64,000 bases of DNA from NCBI GenBank assembly GCA_028821575.1, contig JAPPFW010000002.1, positions 82,525 to 146,524 of the forward strand. The letters run 5' to 3'. Positions 1 to 9,110 of the stretch are shown piece by piece. Below the pieces are notes generated by a model, which ran no database searches, had not been told where the DNA came from, and saw only the letters and a list, made by a program, of their open reading frames with translations. Source of the DNA: a bacterium. Its GTDB lineage: Bacteria > Actinomycetota > Acidimicrobiia > Spongiisociales > Spongiisociaceae. Made by a program: the position numbers and the translations under genes. Each line of letters begins with the position of its first letter. Position 1 is the first letter of the stretch.

Positions 1-70
1 CGCGCATACTTAGCCTGAGGCTCACCGGGGGAGCCGTCGGTTCCGGATCGGCTCTGCTCGTCGGTAACGT

Positions 71-1555
71 GTGGCCATGGAGATAAGCCCCGACCTCGCC
101 GGGTTCCGCCGCATGGCGGAGTCGTTACCGGTGGTTCCGGTGACCATGTCCTTGCTGTCCGACCGGGAGACGCCGGTCAGTGTCTACGGCAAACTGGTCG
201 GTGACCGGCCCGGATTCCTGCTCGAGTCCCTCGAGGGGGGCGAGAGGTGGGCGCAGTGGTCGTTCCTCGGATGGGACCCGGTGTTCACGGTGACCAGCCA
301 CGACGGCGTCACCGGCGTGGACGATCCCCGGCTCGAGCTTCCCGAAGGGGACCCGCTCACGGTGCTGGAACAGTTGCTGGCGCGCTACGACACAGGCCCG
401 ATCGAGGGACTTCCACCCCTGCACTCCGGAGCCGTGGGGTACCTCTCCTACGACATGGTCCGTTACGTCGAACACCTACCCGACCGGCCCGCCGACGACC
501 GGGGACTGCCCGAGATGATGTGGCAGTTCGTGGGCAGCCTGGCCGCGCTCGACCACTTCGGCCAGACCATCACCCTCGTCCGGAATGTCTTCACGGACCT
601 CGAGGAGGATCTAGACGCCGCCTACGAGGAGGCGGTCTGCCGCCTGCGCGCCGCGGCTGACCGCCTCGGCATGGCCCTCCGCTACCGACCCGCAGGGCCT
701 TTCCACAGGTCCGCCACCGGCCAGCCCCCGGTCACATCGACGATGACCCGGGAGGTCTTCGAGGACGCGGTCAGGGTGGTGAAGGACTACATCAGGGCCG
801 GCGACGCCTACCAGGTGGTGCTGAGCCAGCGCCTCGCCACCCCGTTCGAGGGCGACCCCTTCAACATCTACCGGGCGCTGCGCCTGATCAACCCGTCCCC
901 TTTCCTGTTCTACCTCCACCACCCCGGCGTCACCGTGGCCGGTTCCTCACCCGAACTCATGACCCGGGTCCGGGACGGAACCGTCTACTCCCGGCCGATC
1001 GCCGGAACCCGACCCCGCGGCGCCACCGAGGAGGAGGACCTTGCCCTGGAGAAGGAGATGCTGGCCGACCCGAAGGAGCGGGCGGAACATGTCATGCTCA
1101 TCGACCTGGCCCGCAACGACCTCGGCAGGGTATGCGACTTCGGCTCGGTCAAGGTGGACGACCTGATGGTGGTGGAACGGTACTCCCACGTGATGCACAT
1201 CGTATCCGGCGTCTCGGGAAACCTCAGCGACGGCTACGGGCCTGTCGATGTGGTCCGGGCGGTGTTCCCGCACGGCACCGTGTCCGGCGCTCCCAAGGTG
1301 CGGGCCATGGAGATCATCGACGAGCTGGAGCCGGTAGCCAGGGGACCTTACGCGGGCGCTGCCGGCTACCTGGACTTCAGCGGCAACGTCGACACGGCGA
1401 TCTGCCTGAGGACGGTGGTCATCGCGGATGGCACCGCTTGGATCCAGGCGGGGGCGGGCCTGGTAGCCGACTCGGACCCGACGACCGAGTACCGGGAGAC
1501 TGAGGCCAAGGCCGCCGCGGCGCTTGCGGCCATCGTCGGAGCGGAGCTCGTGTGA
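71..1555 (+). CDS. trpE: Anthranilate synthase component I (TrpE)
   Basis: It converts chorismate to anthranilate, using ammonia delivered by a TrpG glutamine amidotransferase that is not encoded in this window. At 494 aa it has the normal family length. The N-terminal tryptophan-feedback region carries the LLES motif (GFLLESLEGG, about residue 47). The C-terminal chorismate-binding domain shows the IAGTRPRG, ERAEHVMLIDLARND and HGTVSGAPKVRAMEII blocks. The start is GTG at 71; an ATG two codons later (77) is an equally good choice. It heads a trp cluster and overlaps the next gene by 4 nt (GTGA). The 70 bases upstream contain a short GGCTC/GAGCC hairpin (20-36) but no readable leader peptide, so attenuation cannot be claimed. 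Confidence 0.96.
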   Translation: MAMEISPDLAGFRRMAESLPVVPVTMSLLSDRETPVSVYGKLVGDRPGFLLESLEGGERWAQWSFLGWDPVFTVTSHDGVTGVDDPRLELPEGDPLTVLEQLLARYDTGPIEGLPPLHSGAVGYLSYDMVRYVEHLPDRPADDRGLPEMMWQFVGSLAALDHFGQTITLVRNVFTDLEEDLDAAYEEAVCRLRAAADRLGMALRYRPAGPFHRSATGQPPVTSTMTREVFEDAVRVVKDYIRAGDAYQVVLSQRLATPFEGDPFNIYRALRLINPSPFLFYLHHPGVTVAGSSPELMTRVRDGTVYSRPIAGTRPRGATEEEDLALEKEMLADPKERAEHVMLIDLARNDLGRVCDFGSVKVDDLMVVERYSHVMHIVSGVSGNLSDGYGPVDVVRAVFPHGTVSGAPKVRAMEIIDELEPVARGPYAGAAGYLDFSGNVDTAICLRTVVIADGTAWIQAGAGLVADSDPTTEYRETEAKAAAALAAIVGAELV

Positions 1556-2487
1556 CCAGGTGGCCGCAGTCGTTCGGTGACGCGACGGCCGAGTACGCTG
1601 CCGCCCGCGAAGCAGCCGGGTTCGTCGGGGGTGAGAGCGCTTTGTTGTGGGCGGTGGGATCCGACACGATGAGCTTCCTCCAGAACATCCTCAGCCAGGA
1701 CGTCGAGGCACTGCCGCCGGGACATGTAGCCCGGTCGTTCCTCCTCCAGCCCCGGGGGAAACTGGAGGCGCTGCTGTGGTTGCTGCGGGGAGAGGACCGG
1801 GTGGGGATCGTCACCGGAGCCGACCGCCGGGAGGAGACCCTCCGGACCATGTCGCGCTGGCGCCTGCGTGTGGATGTCGATCTGGTGCCGGATGCCCGTG
1901 AGGTATTCGACGTATGGGGTCCGGCCCCAGCCATGCTCGACGTCGCCGGCGGTTGGAGAGACGAGGACGGGATCCTGGTGGCGGAGGTGAGCGACAGCCC
2001 AATCCGCCATCGCCTGGTAGCCGGTCTCGGAGTTTCCGACCTGGAGCACCGCGGTCTGCAGCCCATCGGGCGGCATGCCCATACCACGCTGCGTATCGAG
2101 ACTGGAGAACCCCGCTTCGGCCTCGACATCGATCACAAGACCATCCCCCAGGAGTCCGGCCTGGTCCCCGAGGCCGTGTCTTTCACCAAGGGGTGCTTCC
2201 TCGGCCAGGAACTGGTGGCGCGCATCGACAGCCGCGGGCGTGTGAACCGCAACCTTCGAGGGGTACGGATGTTGGAGCCGGTGATCCCCCCGATCGGCGC
2301 AAGGGTCACCCATGCAGGGAAACTGGTCGGCACATTGACGTCGGTGGCGGAGAGTCCGGCGATGCGCGCACCTATCGCAATGGCACTGATCCGGCGTGAG
2401 GCCCCGCCGGGCACCCGCGTACGTGTTTCCTGGGAGCAGGGCGAGACCGAGGCGATGATCGAACAACTTCCGCTGCTCGCCGACTGA
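1552..2487 (+). CDS. ygfZ: YgfZ/GcvT-fold folate-binding protein
   Basis: This is a member of the YgfZ (IbaG/COG0354) family, which binds tetrahydrofolate and supports assembly or repair of Fe-S enzymes. The diagnostic motif K-G-C-F-x-G-Q-E is present (FTKGCFLGQELVARI, about residue 216), followed by the C-terminal beta-barrel segment. Its 311 aa is close to the family length. The GTG start overlaps the trpE stop in a GTGA, implying translational coupling. It sits between trpE and trpC, which is an odd place for a non-tryptophan enzyme. The position may reflect only operon packing, not a shared pathway. Confidence 0.88.
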   Translation: MTRWPQSFGDATAEYAAAREAAGFVGGESALLWAVGSDTMSFLQNILSQDVEALPPGHVARSFLLQPRGKLEALLWLLRGEDRVGIVTGADRREETLRTMSRWRLRVDVDLVPDAREVFDVWGPAPAMLDVAGGWRDEDGILVAEVSDSPIRHRLVAGLGVSDLEHRGLQPIGRHAHTTLRIETGEPRFGLDIDHKTIPQESGLVPEAVSFTKGCFLGQELVARIDSRGRVNRNLRGVRMLEPVIPPIGARVTHAGKLVGTLTSVAESPAMRAPIAMALIRREAPPGTRVRVSWEQGETEAMIEQLPLLAD

Positions 2488-2542
2488 GCAGTCCACGACG
2501 GGACGGTATTGATCGACGCCGCCGCGAGTAGCCTTCACGGCC

Positions 2543-3304
2543 ATGCTCGACAATGTCCTCACCTCTGTCCGCCGCCGCCTCCCCTCCCTGAAGGCACTTG
2601 AGGATCAGATCCGTGAATCGGCGCTCCGCATGCCGCCTCCGCGGGACTTCGCCAGGGCACTCACCGGTCCCGGACTGTCGATCATCGCCGAGTTCAAACG
2701 GGCTTCACCCTCGAAGGGGATTATCAACGCCGGGATGGATCCCTCCGAACGGGCCGCCGCGTTCGAGTCGGGCGGAGCATCCGCGATGTCGGTCCTGACC
2801 GAGCCGGACCACTTTATGGGAGGCCCCGAAGACCTCCGGGCGGCCCGGTCCGCAACCTCGCTTCCGGCGCTGCGCAAGGACTTCACCCTCGACACCGTCC
2901 ACGTATGGGAGGCAAGGGCCATGGGCGCCGACGCGGTGCTGCTAATCGTGGCGATCCTCGACGACCCGCTGCTGGCCAAGCTGCTGCGGACAGCCGAAGA
3001 AGCGGGGTTGACAGCCCTGGTAGAGGTCCACAGCCGGGAGGAGGCGATCAGGGCATTGGATGCCGGCGCCAGGATCGTGGGCGTCAACAACCGGGACCTC
3101 CGGACCTTCGACGTGGATCTGGCGACCTCGGAGGTGATCTCACCGTTGCTGGAGGCGGTCGACGTACGCATTGCCGAGAGTGGGGTGAAGGGCCCGGAGG
3201 ACGCTACCCGCCTCAGAGCCGCGGGATACGACGCTCTGCTGGTGGGGGAGTACCTGTCCAGATCGACGGATCCGGCGAAGGCCATCGCCGGTCTCAGGGG
3301 GTGA
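2543..3304 (+). CDS. trpC: Indole-3-glycerol phosphate synthase (TrpC)
   Basis: It catalyses ring closure of carboxyphenylamino-deoxyribulose phosphate to indole-3-glycerol phosphate. This is a single-domain TIM barrel of 253 aa, not a TrpC-TrpF fusion. Family motifs are IIAEFKRASPSKG (about residue 48), LRKDF (about 112), GVNNRDLRTF and AESGVKGPED. The ATG at 2543 lies 55 nt after the YgfZ stop. The trpF ATG follows the stop by a single base, so the two genes are surely cotranscribed. Length and motifs are complete. Confidence 0.96.
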   Translation: MLDNVLTSVRRRLPSLKALEDQIRESALRMPPPRDFARALTGPGLSIIAEFKRASPSKGIINAGMDPSERAAAFESGGASAMSVLTEPDHFMGGPEDLRAARSATSLPALRKDFTLDTVHVWEARAMGADAVLLIVAILDDPLLAKLLRTAEEAGLTALVEVHSREEAIRALDAGARIVGVNNRDLRTFDVDLATSEVISPLLEAVDVRIAESGVKGPEDATRLRAAGYDALLVGEYLSRSTDPAKAIAGLRG

Positions 3305-3305
3305 C

Positions 3306-3920
3306 ATGACCTGGGTGAAGGTCTGCGGAATGCGAACCGTGGTCGATCTCGAGGCCGCGGCCGAGGCCGGGGCGGACGGGGTGGGCCTGAACCTGATCGA
3401 GGGTACAACCCGTTACGTGGAGATCGACGAGGCGGCTCGGCTGGCCTCCCAGTCCCGGGTACCCGCGGTGATCCTCACGCTCGACACCCGCCCGGAGGAG
3501 TTGGTGGCGCTGCTGGACCGCGTGGGAGCCGCCGGCGTGCAGCCCTACGGTGACCACGCATCCGAAGCCGCCCACGCCGCCGCCCGGGCCGGGGCCTTCG
3601 TGCTGCGGCCGCACCGGGTGCGAGGTCCGGTGGACCTCCGGACGATCCCTCCCGGCCAAACCGCCCTTCTCGACGGCTACTCACCGGAGGGGCTGGGCGG
3701 AACGGGCAAGCGAATCGATCCGGAGTGGCTCCCCCCGCCGGGAAGCCGCTACGTACTGGCCGGCGGTCTCGACCCCTCGAACGTGGCCGAGGCCGTGTCC
3801 CGTTACCGTCCATGGGGTGTCGACGCGTCGTCCGGCCTAGAGTCTGCACCGGGAGTGAAGGATCCTGCCAGGATCCACAGCTTTGTAAGGAACGCCAAAC
3901 GGGTGGAGGAAGGTTCATGA
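3306..3920 (+). CDS. trpF: Phosphoribosylanthranilate isomerase (TrpF)
   Basis: It performs the Amadori rearrangement of phosphoribosylanthranilate in tryptophan synthesis. The 204-aa TIM barrel begins with VKVCGMRT, so the catalytic Cys is residue 7. The general acid Asp lies in [16 protein letters not shown]. The phosphate-binding end reads [11 protein letters not shown] and later [10 protein letters not shown], as in the family. It starts one base after trpC and its stop overlaps the trpB ATG (ATGA). Many actinobacteria lack a separate trpF and use PriA for this step, so a dedicated trpF here is informative about lineage. Confidence 0.95.
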   Translation: MTWVKVCGMRTVVDLEAAAEAGADGVGLNLIEGTTRYVEIDEAARLASQSRVPAVILTLDTRPEELVALLDRVGAAGVQPYGDHASEAAHAAARAGAFVLRPHRVRGPVDLRTIPPGQTALLDGYSPEGLGGTGKRIDPEWLPPPGSRYVLAGGLDPSNVAEAVSRYRPWGVDASSGLESAPGVKDPARIHSFVRNAKRVEEGS

Positions 3921-5125
3921 CGGTAACCCCCGCGACGGCTCCGGGCCCCAGGTTGGATCGGCCCGACGAACGGGGCAGGTTCGGTGACTACGGCGGCATG
4001 TTCGCGCCAGAGACCCTCATGCCGGCCCTGAAGGAACTGGCAACGGAGTTCGCCGATGCGTGGATCGACCCGAGCTTCGTGACCGAGTTCCACGATCTGC
4101 TGAACAACTACACGGGCAGACCCACCCCGCTTCACGGCGCGGACCATCTGTCCAGCGAGATCGGCGTCCGCGTCCTCCTAAAGCGGGAGGATCTGGCCCA
4201 CACCGGCGCCCACAAGATCAACAACGCCCTGGGCCAGGCGCTGCTCACCACCCGCATGGGCAAGTCCCGGCTGATCGCCGAGACGGGCGCCGGCCAGCAC
4301 GGCGTCGCCACAGCTACCGCCGCCGCCTACGCCGGCCTGGAGTGCCTGGTCTACATGGGCGAGAAGGACATCGATCGCCAAGCACTCAACGTGCAGAGAA
4401 TGCGCATGCTCGGGACCGACGTGGTCCCGGTCACCTCCGGAGCCGGAACCCTCAAGGACGCCGTCAACGAAGCCATGCGCGACTGGGTGCGCACCGTCGA
4501 GACCACCCACTACATAATCGGATCGGTTGTGGGACCACATCCGTTCCCGTGGATAGTGCGGGAGTTCCAGAAGGTGATCGGGGAGGAGAGCATCGCCCAA
4601 CTCGAAGGGGAGATACCCGACGTCGTAGTGGCCTGCGTGGGCGGAGGATCCAACGCCATCGGCATGTTCTACCCGTTTGCGGGTCGTGAAGAGGTCGAGT
4701 TGATCGGAGTGGAGGCGGCCGGTCACGGGATCGAGACCGGACGGCACGGAGCCTCGATAGGCGCCGGTTCACCGGGAATCCTCCACGGCGCCCGCACGTA
4801 CATGCTCCAGGACGACGAGGGCCAGGTCCTCGAGGCCCACTCCATCTCGGCCGGCCTCGACTATCCGGGGGTAGGACCGGAGCACGCGTACTTCGCAGAC
4901 GCCGGTCTGGCCAGGTACGTGTCGATAACGGACGACGAGGCCTTGGGAGGGGTCGACCTGCTCTCCCGAACCGAGGGGATCATCCCCGCCCTCGAGTCGG
5001 CTCACGCCGTGGCCTGGGTGGCCAAGGAGGCCGATGCCCTGCGGGACCGGACGGTGCTGATCAACCTCTCGGGGCGCGGAGACAAGGATGTCGAGATGAT
5101 CGCTGCCAAGACCGGGATGGGGTGA
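3917..5125 (+). CDS. trpB: Tryptophan synthase beta subunit (TrpB)
   Basis: This PLP enzyme joins indole with serine to make tryptophan, in an alpha2-beta2 complex with TrpA. The start is the ATG at 3917, inside the trpF stop overlap and preceded by GGAGGAAGG. The frame is open further upstream (to 3725), but that stretch is trpF read out of frame. The PLP lysine is K100 in the [13 protein letters not shown] block. The phosphate-binding GGGSNAIG loop and the C-terminal SGRGDKD are present. With 402 aa it is a canonical TrpB1-type enzyme, consistent with an adjacent trpA. Confidence 0.97.
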   Translation: MTVTPATAPGPRLDRPDERGRFGDYGGMFAPETLMPALKELATEFADAWIDPSFVTEFHDLLNNYTGRPTPLHGADHLSSEIGVRVLLKREDLAHTGAHKINNALGQALLTTRMGKSRLIAETGAGQHGVATATAAAYAGLECLVYMGEKDIDRQALNVQRMRMLGTDVVPVTSGAGTLKDAVNEAMRDWVRTVETTHYIIGSVVGPHPFPWIVREFQKVIGEESIAQLEGEIPDVVVACVGGGSNAIGMFYPFAGREEVELIGVEAAGHGIETGRHGASIGAGSPGILHGARTYMLQDDEGQVLEAHSISAGLDYPGVGPEHAYFADAGLARYVSITDDEALGGVDLLSRTEGIIPALESAHAVAWVAKEADALRDRTVLINLSGRGDKDVEMIAAKTGMG

Positions 5126-5129
5126 ACGG

Positions 5130-5933
5130 ATGAGCCGGAACGACCTGGACAGGCTGTTCGCAGACGTCAGGAGGCAAGGACGCACCGCGTTCCTGCCCTT
5201 CATGACCGCCGGCCTGCCGAGCCCGGGAGCCACGGTGGACACTTTCGTCGCGATGGCCGAGGCCGGCGCGGACGCCTTCGAGGTCGGGATTCCCTACAGT
5301 GATCCGCTCATGGACGGACCCACCATCCAGTTGGCGAGCGAGAGAGCGATCGAGCAGGGTATGACGCTGAGCGGCGGGTTCGACATCCTTCGCCGCGTGG
5401 TCGAGGCAACTGCGCGACCGTCGCTCGCTATGTCCTATGCCAACCCGGTGTTCCGGGTCGGCCCAGACGAGTTCGCCGGCCGGGCCGCCGACGCCGGAGC
5501 GTCCGGACTGATCGTCGCAGATTTGCCGCTGGAGGAAGCCGGACCCGTGATCGAGGCCTGCGAACGGGCCGGTATCGGCCTGGTGCTGTTCGCCGCGCCC
5601 ACCACCCACGACGAGCGGCTGGTGAGGATCGCTGCCCGCGATCCGGTGTTCATCTACGGGGTCGCGGCAATGGGAGTGACCGGCGAGCGGGAAGAGGTGT
5701 CGGAAGTACCTCGCCGGCTCGCCGAGCGGATCAAGGCCGTGACCGACGTACCCCTGGTTATGGGCGTGGGTATCGGAACCCCTGCGCAAGCGGCCGCCCT
5801 TACCCCCCACGTCGACGGGATCATCGTCGGATCGGCATTGGTGCGCCGGGCGCTTGTCTCTGACGACCCCATCCCGGAGATCGCGTCCGCCACCCGTGCC
5901 CTGGCCCGGGCCATCTCGACGATCAGTTCATAG
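5130..5933 (+). CDS. trpA: Tryptophan synthase alpha subunit (TrpA)
   Basis: It cleaves indole-3-glycerol phosphate and channels indole to TrpB. It is 267 aa long. The catalytic acid pair is visible as E51 in FEVGIPYSDP and D62 in LMDGPTIQ. The phosphate-binding end reads VGVGIGTPAQ and IVGSALVR. It starts 4 nt after trpB. Its TAG stop is the last three bases of a 7-bp unit (TTCATAG) that begins a heptad array. It closes the trp operon and faces convergent lepA. Confidence 0.96.
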   Translation: MSRNDLDRLFADVRRQGRTAFLPFMTAGLPSPGATVDTFVAMAEAGADAFEVGIPYSDPLMDGPTIQLASERAIEQGMTLSGGFDILRRVVEATARPSLAMSYANPVFRVGPDEFAGRAADAGASGLIVADLPLEEAGPVIEACERAGIGLVLFAAPTTHDERLVRIAARDPVFIYGVAAMGVTGEREEVSEVPRRLAERIKAVTDVPLVMGVGIGTPAQAAALTPHVDGIIVGSALVRRALVSDDPIPEIASATRALARAISTISS

Positions 5934-6106
5934 TTCCTAGTTGGTGATGGGTTGTTAGCGTTCGATCGGGTCAGCTTCCGCTCCCTGTGGGCGGCTGTCC
6001 TAGTACTGCGACGCCCCAAAAGTGCGTTCACGAAACGGAAGTGGGAAAACCCCGCCAACAGCGAGGACGCAATCGACTCATAGCTGTGTTATAGGTTAAC
6101 TAACAA
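5927..6106 (+). repeat. Convergent gap with heptad repeats at both ends
   Basis: This is the space between the convergent trpA and lepA stops. At its left edge are TTCATAG, TTCCTAG, TTGGTGA and TGGGTTG (5927-5954), the first of which supplies the trpA stop. At its right edge, read from the lepA side, are TAGTTGT and TAGTTAA, which supply the lepA TAG. The middle, about 5955-6080, shows no gene and no convincing terminator with a U tract. Confidence 0.6.
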
Positions 6107-7888
6107 CTAATCGATGCGCATCGCCGAGATGAACGCCTCCGGGGGAACGTCCACGTTGCCGATCGCCTTCATGCGCCTCTTACCGGCTTTCTGGCGGCTC
6201 AGAACCTTACGCTTTCGGGTCACATCACCACCGTACAGCTTGGCGGTCACGTCCTTTCGGTAGGCCTTGACGGTCTCGCGGGCGATGACGCGGCTGCCGA
6301 TGGCGGCCTGGATGGGTACGTCGAACTGCTGGCGGGGTATGAGCTCGCGAAGCTTGGCGGTCATGGTCCGGCCGTAGGCGTAGGCCCCGCTGCGGTGGAC
6401 GATGGCGCTGAAGGCATCCACGGGCTCGTACTGCAACAGGATATCGACCCTGACCAAGTCGGCATCCTCGTAGCCGTCAGCCTCGTAGTCCAGGCTCGCG
6501 TACCCGCGCGTGCGGCTCTTCAACTGGTCGTAGAAGTCGGTGACGACCTCCGACAGGGGCAGCCGGTAGCGCAACTCCACCCGCTCGGTCGACAGGTAGT
6601 CCATGCGATCGAGGCGGCCCCGGCGGGTCTGGCACAGGTCCATCAGCCTTCCCGTGTACCCGGCCGGGGCGATGATGCTCAACAGCAGCATGGGCTCCGC
6701 GATCGCCGCCACTTCGCCCGCAGGAGGCAACCGGCTGGGGCTGTCAACGGCCAGCACCTCCCCCAACGTGGTCCGCACCCGGTATTCCACGGAGGGCTTG
6801 GTGGCGATTATGTCCAGGTCGAACTCCCGCTCGAGACGCTGGGTGATGATCTCCATGTGCAGCAGGCCGAGGAAACCGCAGCGATAGCCGAAGCCCAGCG
6901 CCGTCGAGGTCTCCGGGAAGTAGCTGAAGCTGGAGTCGTTGAGCCTGAGCCGGTCGAGGGCATCCCTCAGGTTCAGGTACTCGTCCCCGTCGACCGGATA
7001 CAGGCCGCAGAACACCATGGCCTTGGGCTCTCTATACCCGGGCAGCGGAGCCGGAGCGGGATCCCGGGCGTCGGTAACCGTCTCACCGGCACGGGCCTCT
7101 GCGGTGTTCTTCACCCCCGCTATGAGATACCCGACCTCACCGGGACCCAGTTCGCCGACCCTGGAGGGAGCCGGGGTACGGACCCCGACCTCCTGCACCC
7201 CGTGGATGGCTCCCGTCTGCATGAACCGAACCTGGGAGCCGGTCCGGAGAGTTCCCTGCATCACCCGCACCGAGCTGACCACCCCGCGGTAATTGTCGAA
7301 GTGCGAGTCGAAAACCAACGCCTGCAATCGTCCATCGGCACCGCGAGAGGGGGCCGGGACCTGCTCGGTTACGGCCTCCAGCAACTCGGGCACACCCTCC
7401 CCGGTCTTTGCGGAGATCCGCAGGACGTCCTCGGCCGGAATCCCGATCACCTGCTCGATCTCGGCCGCAACCCGATCAGGGTCTGCGGCAGGAAGGTCGA
7501 CCTTGTTGAGAGCAGCCACGATGGTCAGATCGTGCTCCAAGGCCATGGTGCAGTTGGCCAGGGTCTGGGCCTCGATACCCTGCGCAGCGTCCACCAGCAG
7601 GATCACCCCCTCGCACGCCGCCAGGGATCGGGACACCTCGTAGCCGAAGTCCACATGGCCGGGCGTATCGATGAGGTTGATCCACCACGGCCCATAAGAA
7701 AGGCGGACGCTCTGCAGCTTGATGGTGATGCCGCGCTCCCGTTCGAGTTCCATCGAGTCGAGGTACTGCGCCCGCATCTCCCGCGGCGTCACAGCACTGC
7801 ACAACTCCAGGAACCGGTCGGCCAGAGTGGACTTGCCGTGGTCGATATGGGCGATGATCGCGACGTTGCGTATGCGAGATTGATCCAT
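6107..7888 (-). CDS. lepA: Elongation factor 4 (LepA)
   Basis: This is a ribosome-associated GTPase of the EF-G superfamily that acts on stalled or initiating ribosomes. The G1 motif [17 protein letters not shown] (G3), NKVDLP (G4) and the LepA-specific C-terminal end ([21 protein letters not shown]) are all present. I take the ATG at 7888 ([16 protein letters not shown]), which matches the family start and gives 593 aa. A GTG at 7927 would add 13 residues but has a poor ribosome-binding site. It is a single-gene unit, convergent with the trp operon, and its TAG stop lies in a heptad repeat. Confidence 0.96.
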   Translation of the reverse strand: MDQSRIRNVAIIAHIDHGKSTLADRFLELCSAVTPREMRAQYLDSMELERERGITIKLQSVRLSYGPWWINLIDTPGHVDFGYEVSRSLAACEGVILLVDAAQGIEAQTLANCTMALEHDLTIVAALNKVDLPAADPDRVAAEIEQVIGIPAEDVLRISAKTGEGVPELLEAVTEQVPAPSRGADGRLQALVFDSHFDNYRGVVSSVRVMQGTLRTGSQVRFMQTGAIHGVQEVGVRTPAPSRVGELGPGEVGYLIAGVKNTAEARAGETVTDARDPAPAPLPGYREPKAMVFCGLYPVDGDEYLNLRDALDRLRLNDSSFSYFPETSTALGFGYRCGFLGLLHMEIITQRLEREFDLDIIATKPSVEYRVRTTLGEVLAVDSPSRLPPAGEVAAIAEPMLLLSIIAPAGYTGRLMDLCQTRRGRLDRMDYLSTERVELRYRLPLSEVVTDFYDQLKSRTRGYASLDYEADGYEDADLVRVDILLQYEPVDAFSAIVHRSGAYAYGRTMTAKLRELIPRQQFDVPIQAAIGSRVIARETVKAYRKDVTAKLYGGDVTRKRKVLSRQKAGKRRMKAIGNVDVPPEAFISAMRID

Positions 7889-8075
7889 GACGTAAACCCT
7901 GGGCGCGCTCCCGGAAGCGAGGCTCACCCCCGCCCAGCGAACGGTCGACGATTCCTGACGAGCCCTCTAGAAACCGCCCAACATGGTAACCGCCCGAACC
8001 GAGCGTAGACCGGTCACCCGATGCGCTGAGGACCGGCCCGGCATACAGGACCATCCGGGTAAGATCGGCTCCGTC

Positions 8076-8159
8076 GCCGGGATGGCGGAATTGGTAGACG
8101 CGCCGGACTCAAAATCCGGTGCCCGCAAGGGCGTATGGGTTCGAGTCCCATTCCCGGTA
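8076..8159 (+). tRNA. tRNA-Leu (anticodon CAA)
   Basis: A cloverleaf can be drawn by hand. The acceptor is GCCGGGA (8076-8082) with TCCCGGT (8152-8158) and discriminator A. The D arm contains GGCGGAATTGGTAGACGC. The anticodon stem CCGGA/TCCGG encloses the loop CTCAAAA, with anticodon CAA at 8110-8112. The long variable arm GCCCGCAAGGGC and the T arm with GGTTCGAGTCCC are typical of class II tRNA-Leu. CCA is not encoded. A TAAGAT box about 11 nt upstream is a plausible -10. It marks the left border of the decayed defence island. Confidence 0.95.
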
Positions 8160-8392
8160 CTGAGTTGCTAACCGTTTTCATATCGTGTCTGAGACGGACA
8201 AGGGGGTGGTTCGCTTTCTCCCCATCGGAGCGCGGAGCAGCTCTTAGGCGATTCCGGAGCGGGGGCTCTGGCCGACGAGACCGGGTTGGAGGGCTGAGTC
8301 TCTCCCCAACTCAGTCTCTTTCCGGAAGGGATGCCCACGGTGCAGGGACAGGCACGTCGGCGGGGCAGGTCAGCGACACCCCATCGGGTCCA

Positions 8393-8616
8393 GAAGAGTT
8401 GGTTGCCAGACACGGGGTTAAGACCCTGGACGGGTTCCACGCCGCGATGCTGGTGCAAGCTTCCCGCCGCAGCCAGGCGCTACGCGACTTGCTGCAGGCA
8501 AAATACGACCGGGGTCCCGATTTCCTGCGCCTCGCTAACGCCCTGTCGGCCCTCTACCCCGCGGTAGTGAGGAGAAGTGCCTGCTGGACGCGATGCTGCT
8601 GGCGGGCCCGAGGTGA
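8393..8616 (+). pseudogene. Frameshifted C-terminal stump of a DUF1156-like DNA methylase
   Basis: About 70 codons resemble, from memory, the end of DUF1156-type adenine-specific DNA methylases linked to phage defence: KTLDGFHAAML, then DRGPDFLRLANALSALYP. After the proline (8557-8560, a CCCC run) the matching sequence continues in another frame as RGSEEKCLLDAMLLAGPR and stops at 8614-8616. One lost base explains the break. There is no start codon, and the rest of the protein (usually over 800 aa) is missing. The family name is tentative. That this is a broken 3' end is well supported, because the reading continues sensibly across the shift. Confidence 0.5.
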
Positions 8617-8667
8617 GTAGTTTGTTCTGGGGATAGGAGGACTTGGATCACGACGAACGAGAGGGAG

Positions 8668-8898
8668 TTGCTCGACCGCATCACGGTGCGGCCTGAGGTG
8701 TTCGGCGGGAAGCCCATCATCAGGGACATGCGTATCGCAGTGGAGCATGTTCTGGCGATGCTTGCGGCCGGGGAGACAGCGGCGACCATCTTGGAGGAGT
8801 ACACGTTCCTCGAAGAGGAGGATGTCCAGGCCTGTCTGGTTTTTGCTCACCGGTCCCTTGCCGGGGAGCAGGTACATGAGCACTTGGCGGTGTGGTAG
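8668..8898 (+). CDS. DUF433 antitoxin (VapB45-like)
   Basis: This small protein has the DUF433 signature RITVRPEVFGGKPIIRDMRI followed by a helix-turn-helix-like stretch (AGETAATILEEYTFLEEEDV). DUF433 proteins are antitoxins or regulators paired with DUF5615 PIN-like toxins. The listed start is TTG 8668 (76 aa). The best Shine-Dalgarno, AGGAGG at 8635-8640, is instead spaced 6 nt from an in-frame ATC at 8647. Reading from that ATC gives the usual family N-terminus (I/M-TTNERELLDR), so the original start may have mutated from ATG to ATC. The downstream toxin is truncated, which makes this a relic antitoxin. Confidence 0.8.
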   Translation: MLDRITVRPEVFGGKPIIRDMRIAVEHVLAMLAAGETAATILEEYTFLEEEDVQACLVFAHRSLAGEQVHEHLAVW

Positions 8899-8904
8899 GC
8901 AGCT

Positions 8905-9033
8905 TTGAGGATCCTCCTCGACGTATGCGCGTCATCCCGACCCATGAGGGCCATGCTGATCGGACGGGGCCACGATGTGTCATCGTTCTGTTCAAGCGAC
9001 CAACTCGCGAGAAGTTTCATCGACCGGTTCTAG
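8905..9033 (+). pseudogene. Truncated DUF5615 (PIN-like) toxin
   Basis: A TTG-started frame of 42 codons begins LRILLDVCASSRPMRAMLIG and continues RGHDVSS. This is the N-terminal beta-alpha unit of DUF5615 toxins, including the first catalytic Asp (LLDVC). After GHDVSS the similarity ends and the frame stops at 9031-9033. The remainder, which carries the other acidic residues (normally in the LVTEDKDFG region), is absent. It lies 6 nt after the DUF433 antitoxin, the normal gene order of this toxin-antitoxin family. The toxin is therefore almost certainly inactive. Confidence 0.65.
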
Positions 9034-9075
9034 TATCTCTTGCCGTCTGTACTCTTAGATAACGGTATTGAGGGG

Positions 9076-9104
9076 TTGACAATGTCACAGACCATTGATA
9101 TAAC
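9076..9104 (+). promoter_or_regulatory. Near-consensus sigma70 promoter, apparently leaderless
   Basis: TTGACA (9076-9081), a 17-nt spacer and TATAAC (9099-9104) form an almost perfect housekeeping promoter in an AT-rich patch. The expected transcription start, about 7 nt after the -10, falls on the A of the ATG at 9111. The mRNA would then be leaderless, and there is indeed no Shine-Dalgarno. The promoter drives the DUF222/HNH gene. Confidence 0.75.
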
Positions 9105-9110
9105 TACATC

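Noticed and set aside
1..70. Tryptophan attenuator before trpE
   Set aside because: Only a small 5-bp hairpin is visible, with no leader ORF containing Trp codons; the window also cuts the region short.
3725..3916. Longer trpB start inside trpF
   Set aside because: The upstream segment is trpF out of frame; the ATG at 3917 has a good ribosome-binding site and the family N-terminus.
6395..8008. 537-codon frame on the plus strand
   Set aside because: It is the antisense shadow of lepA, whose motifs are complete on the other strand; long antisense frames are expected at this GC content.
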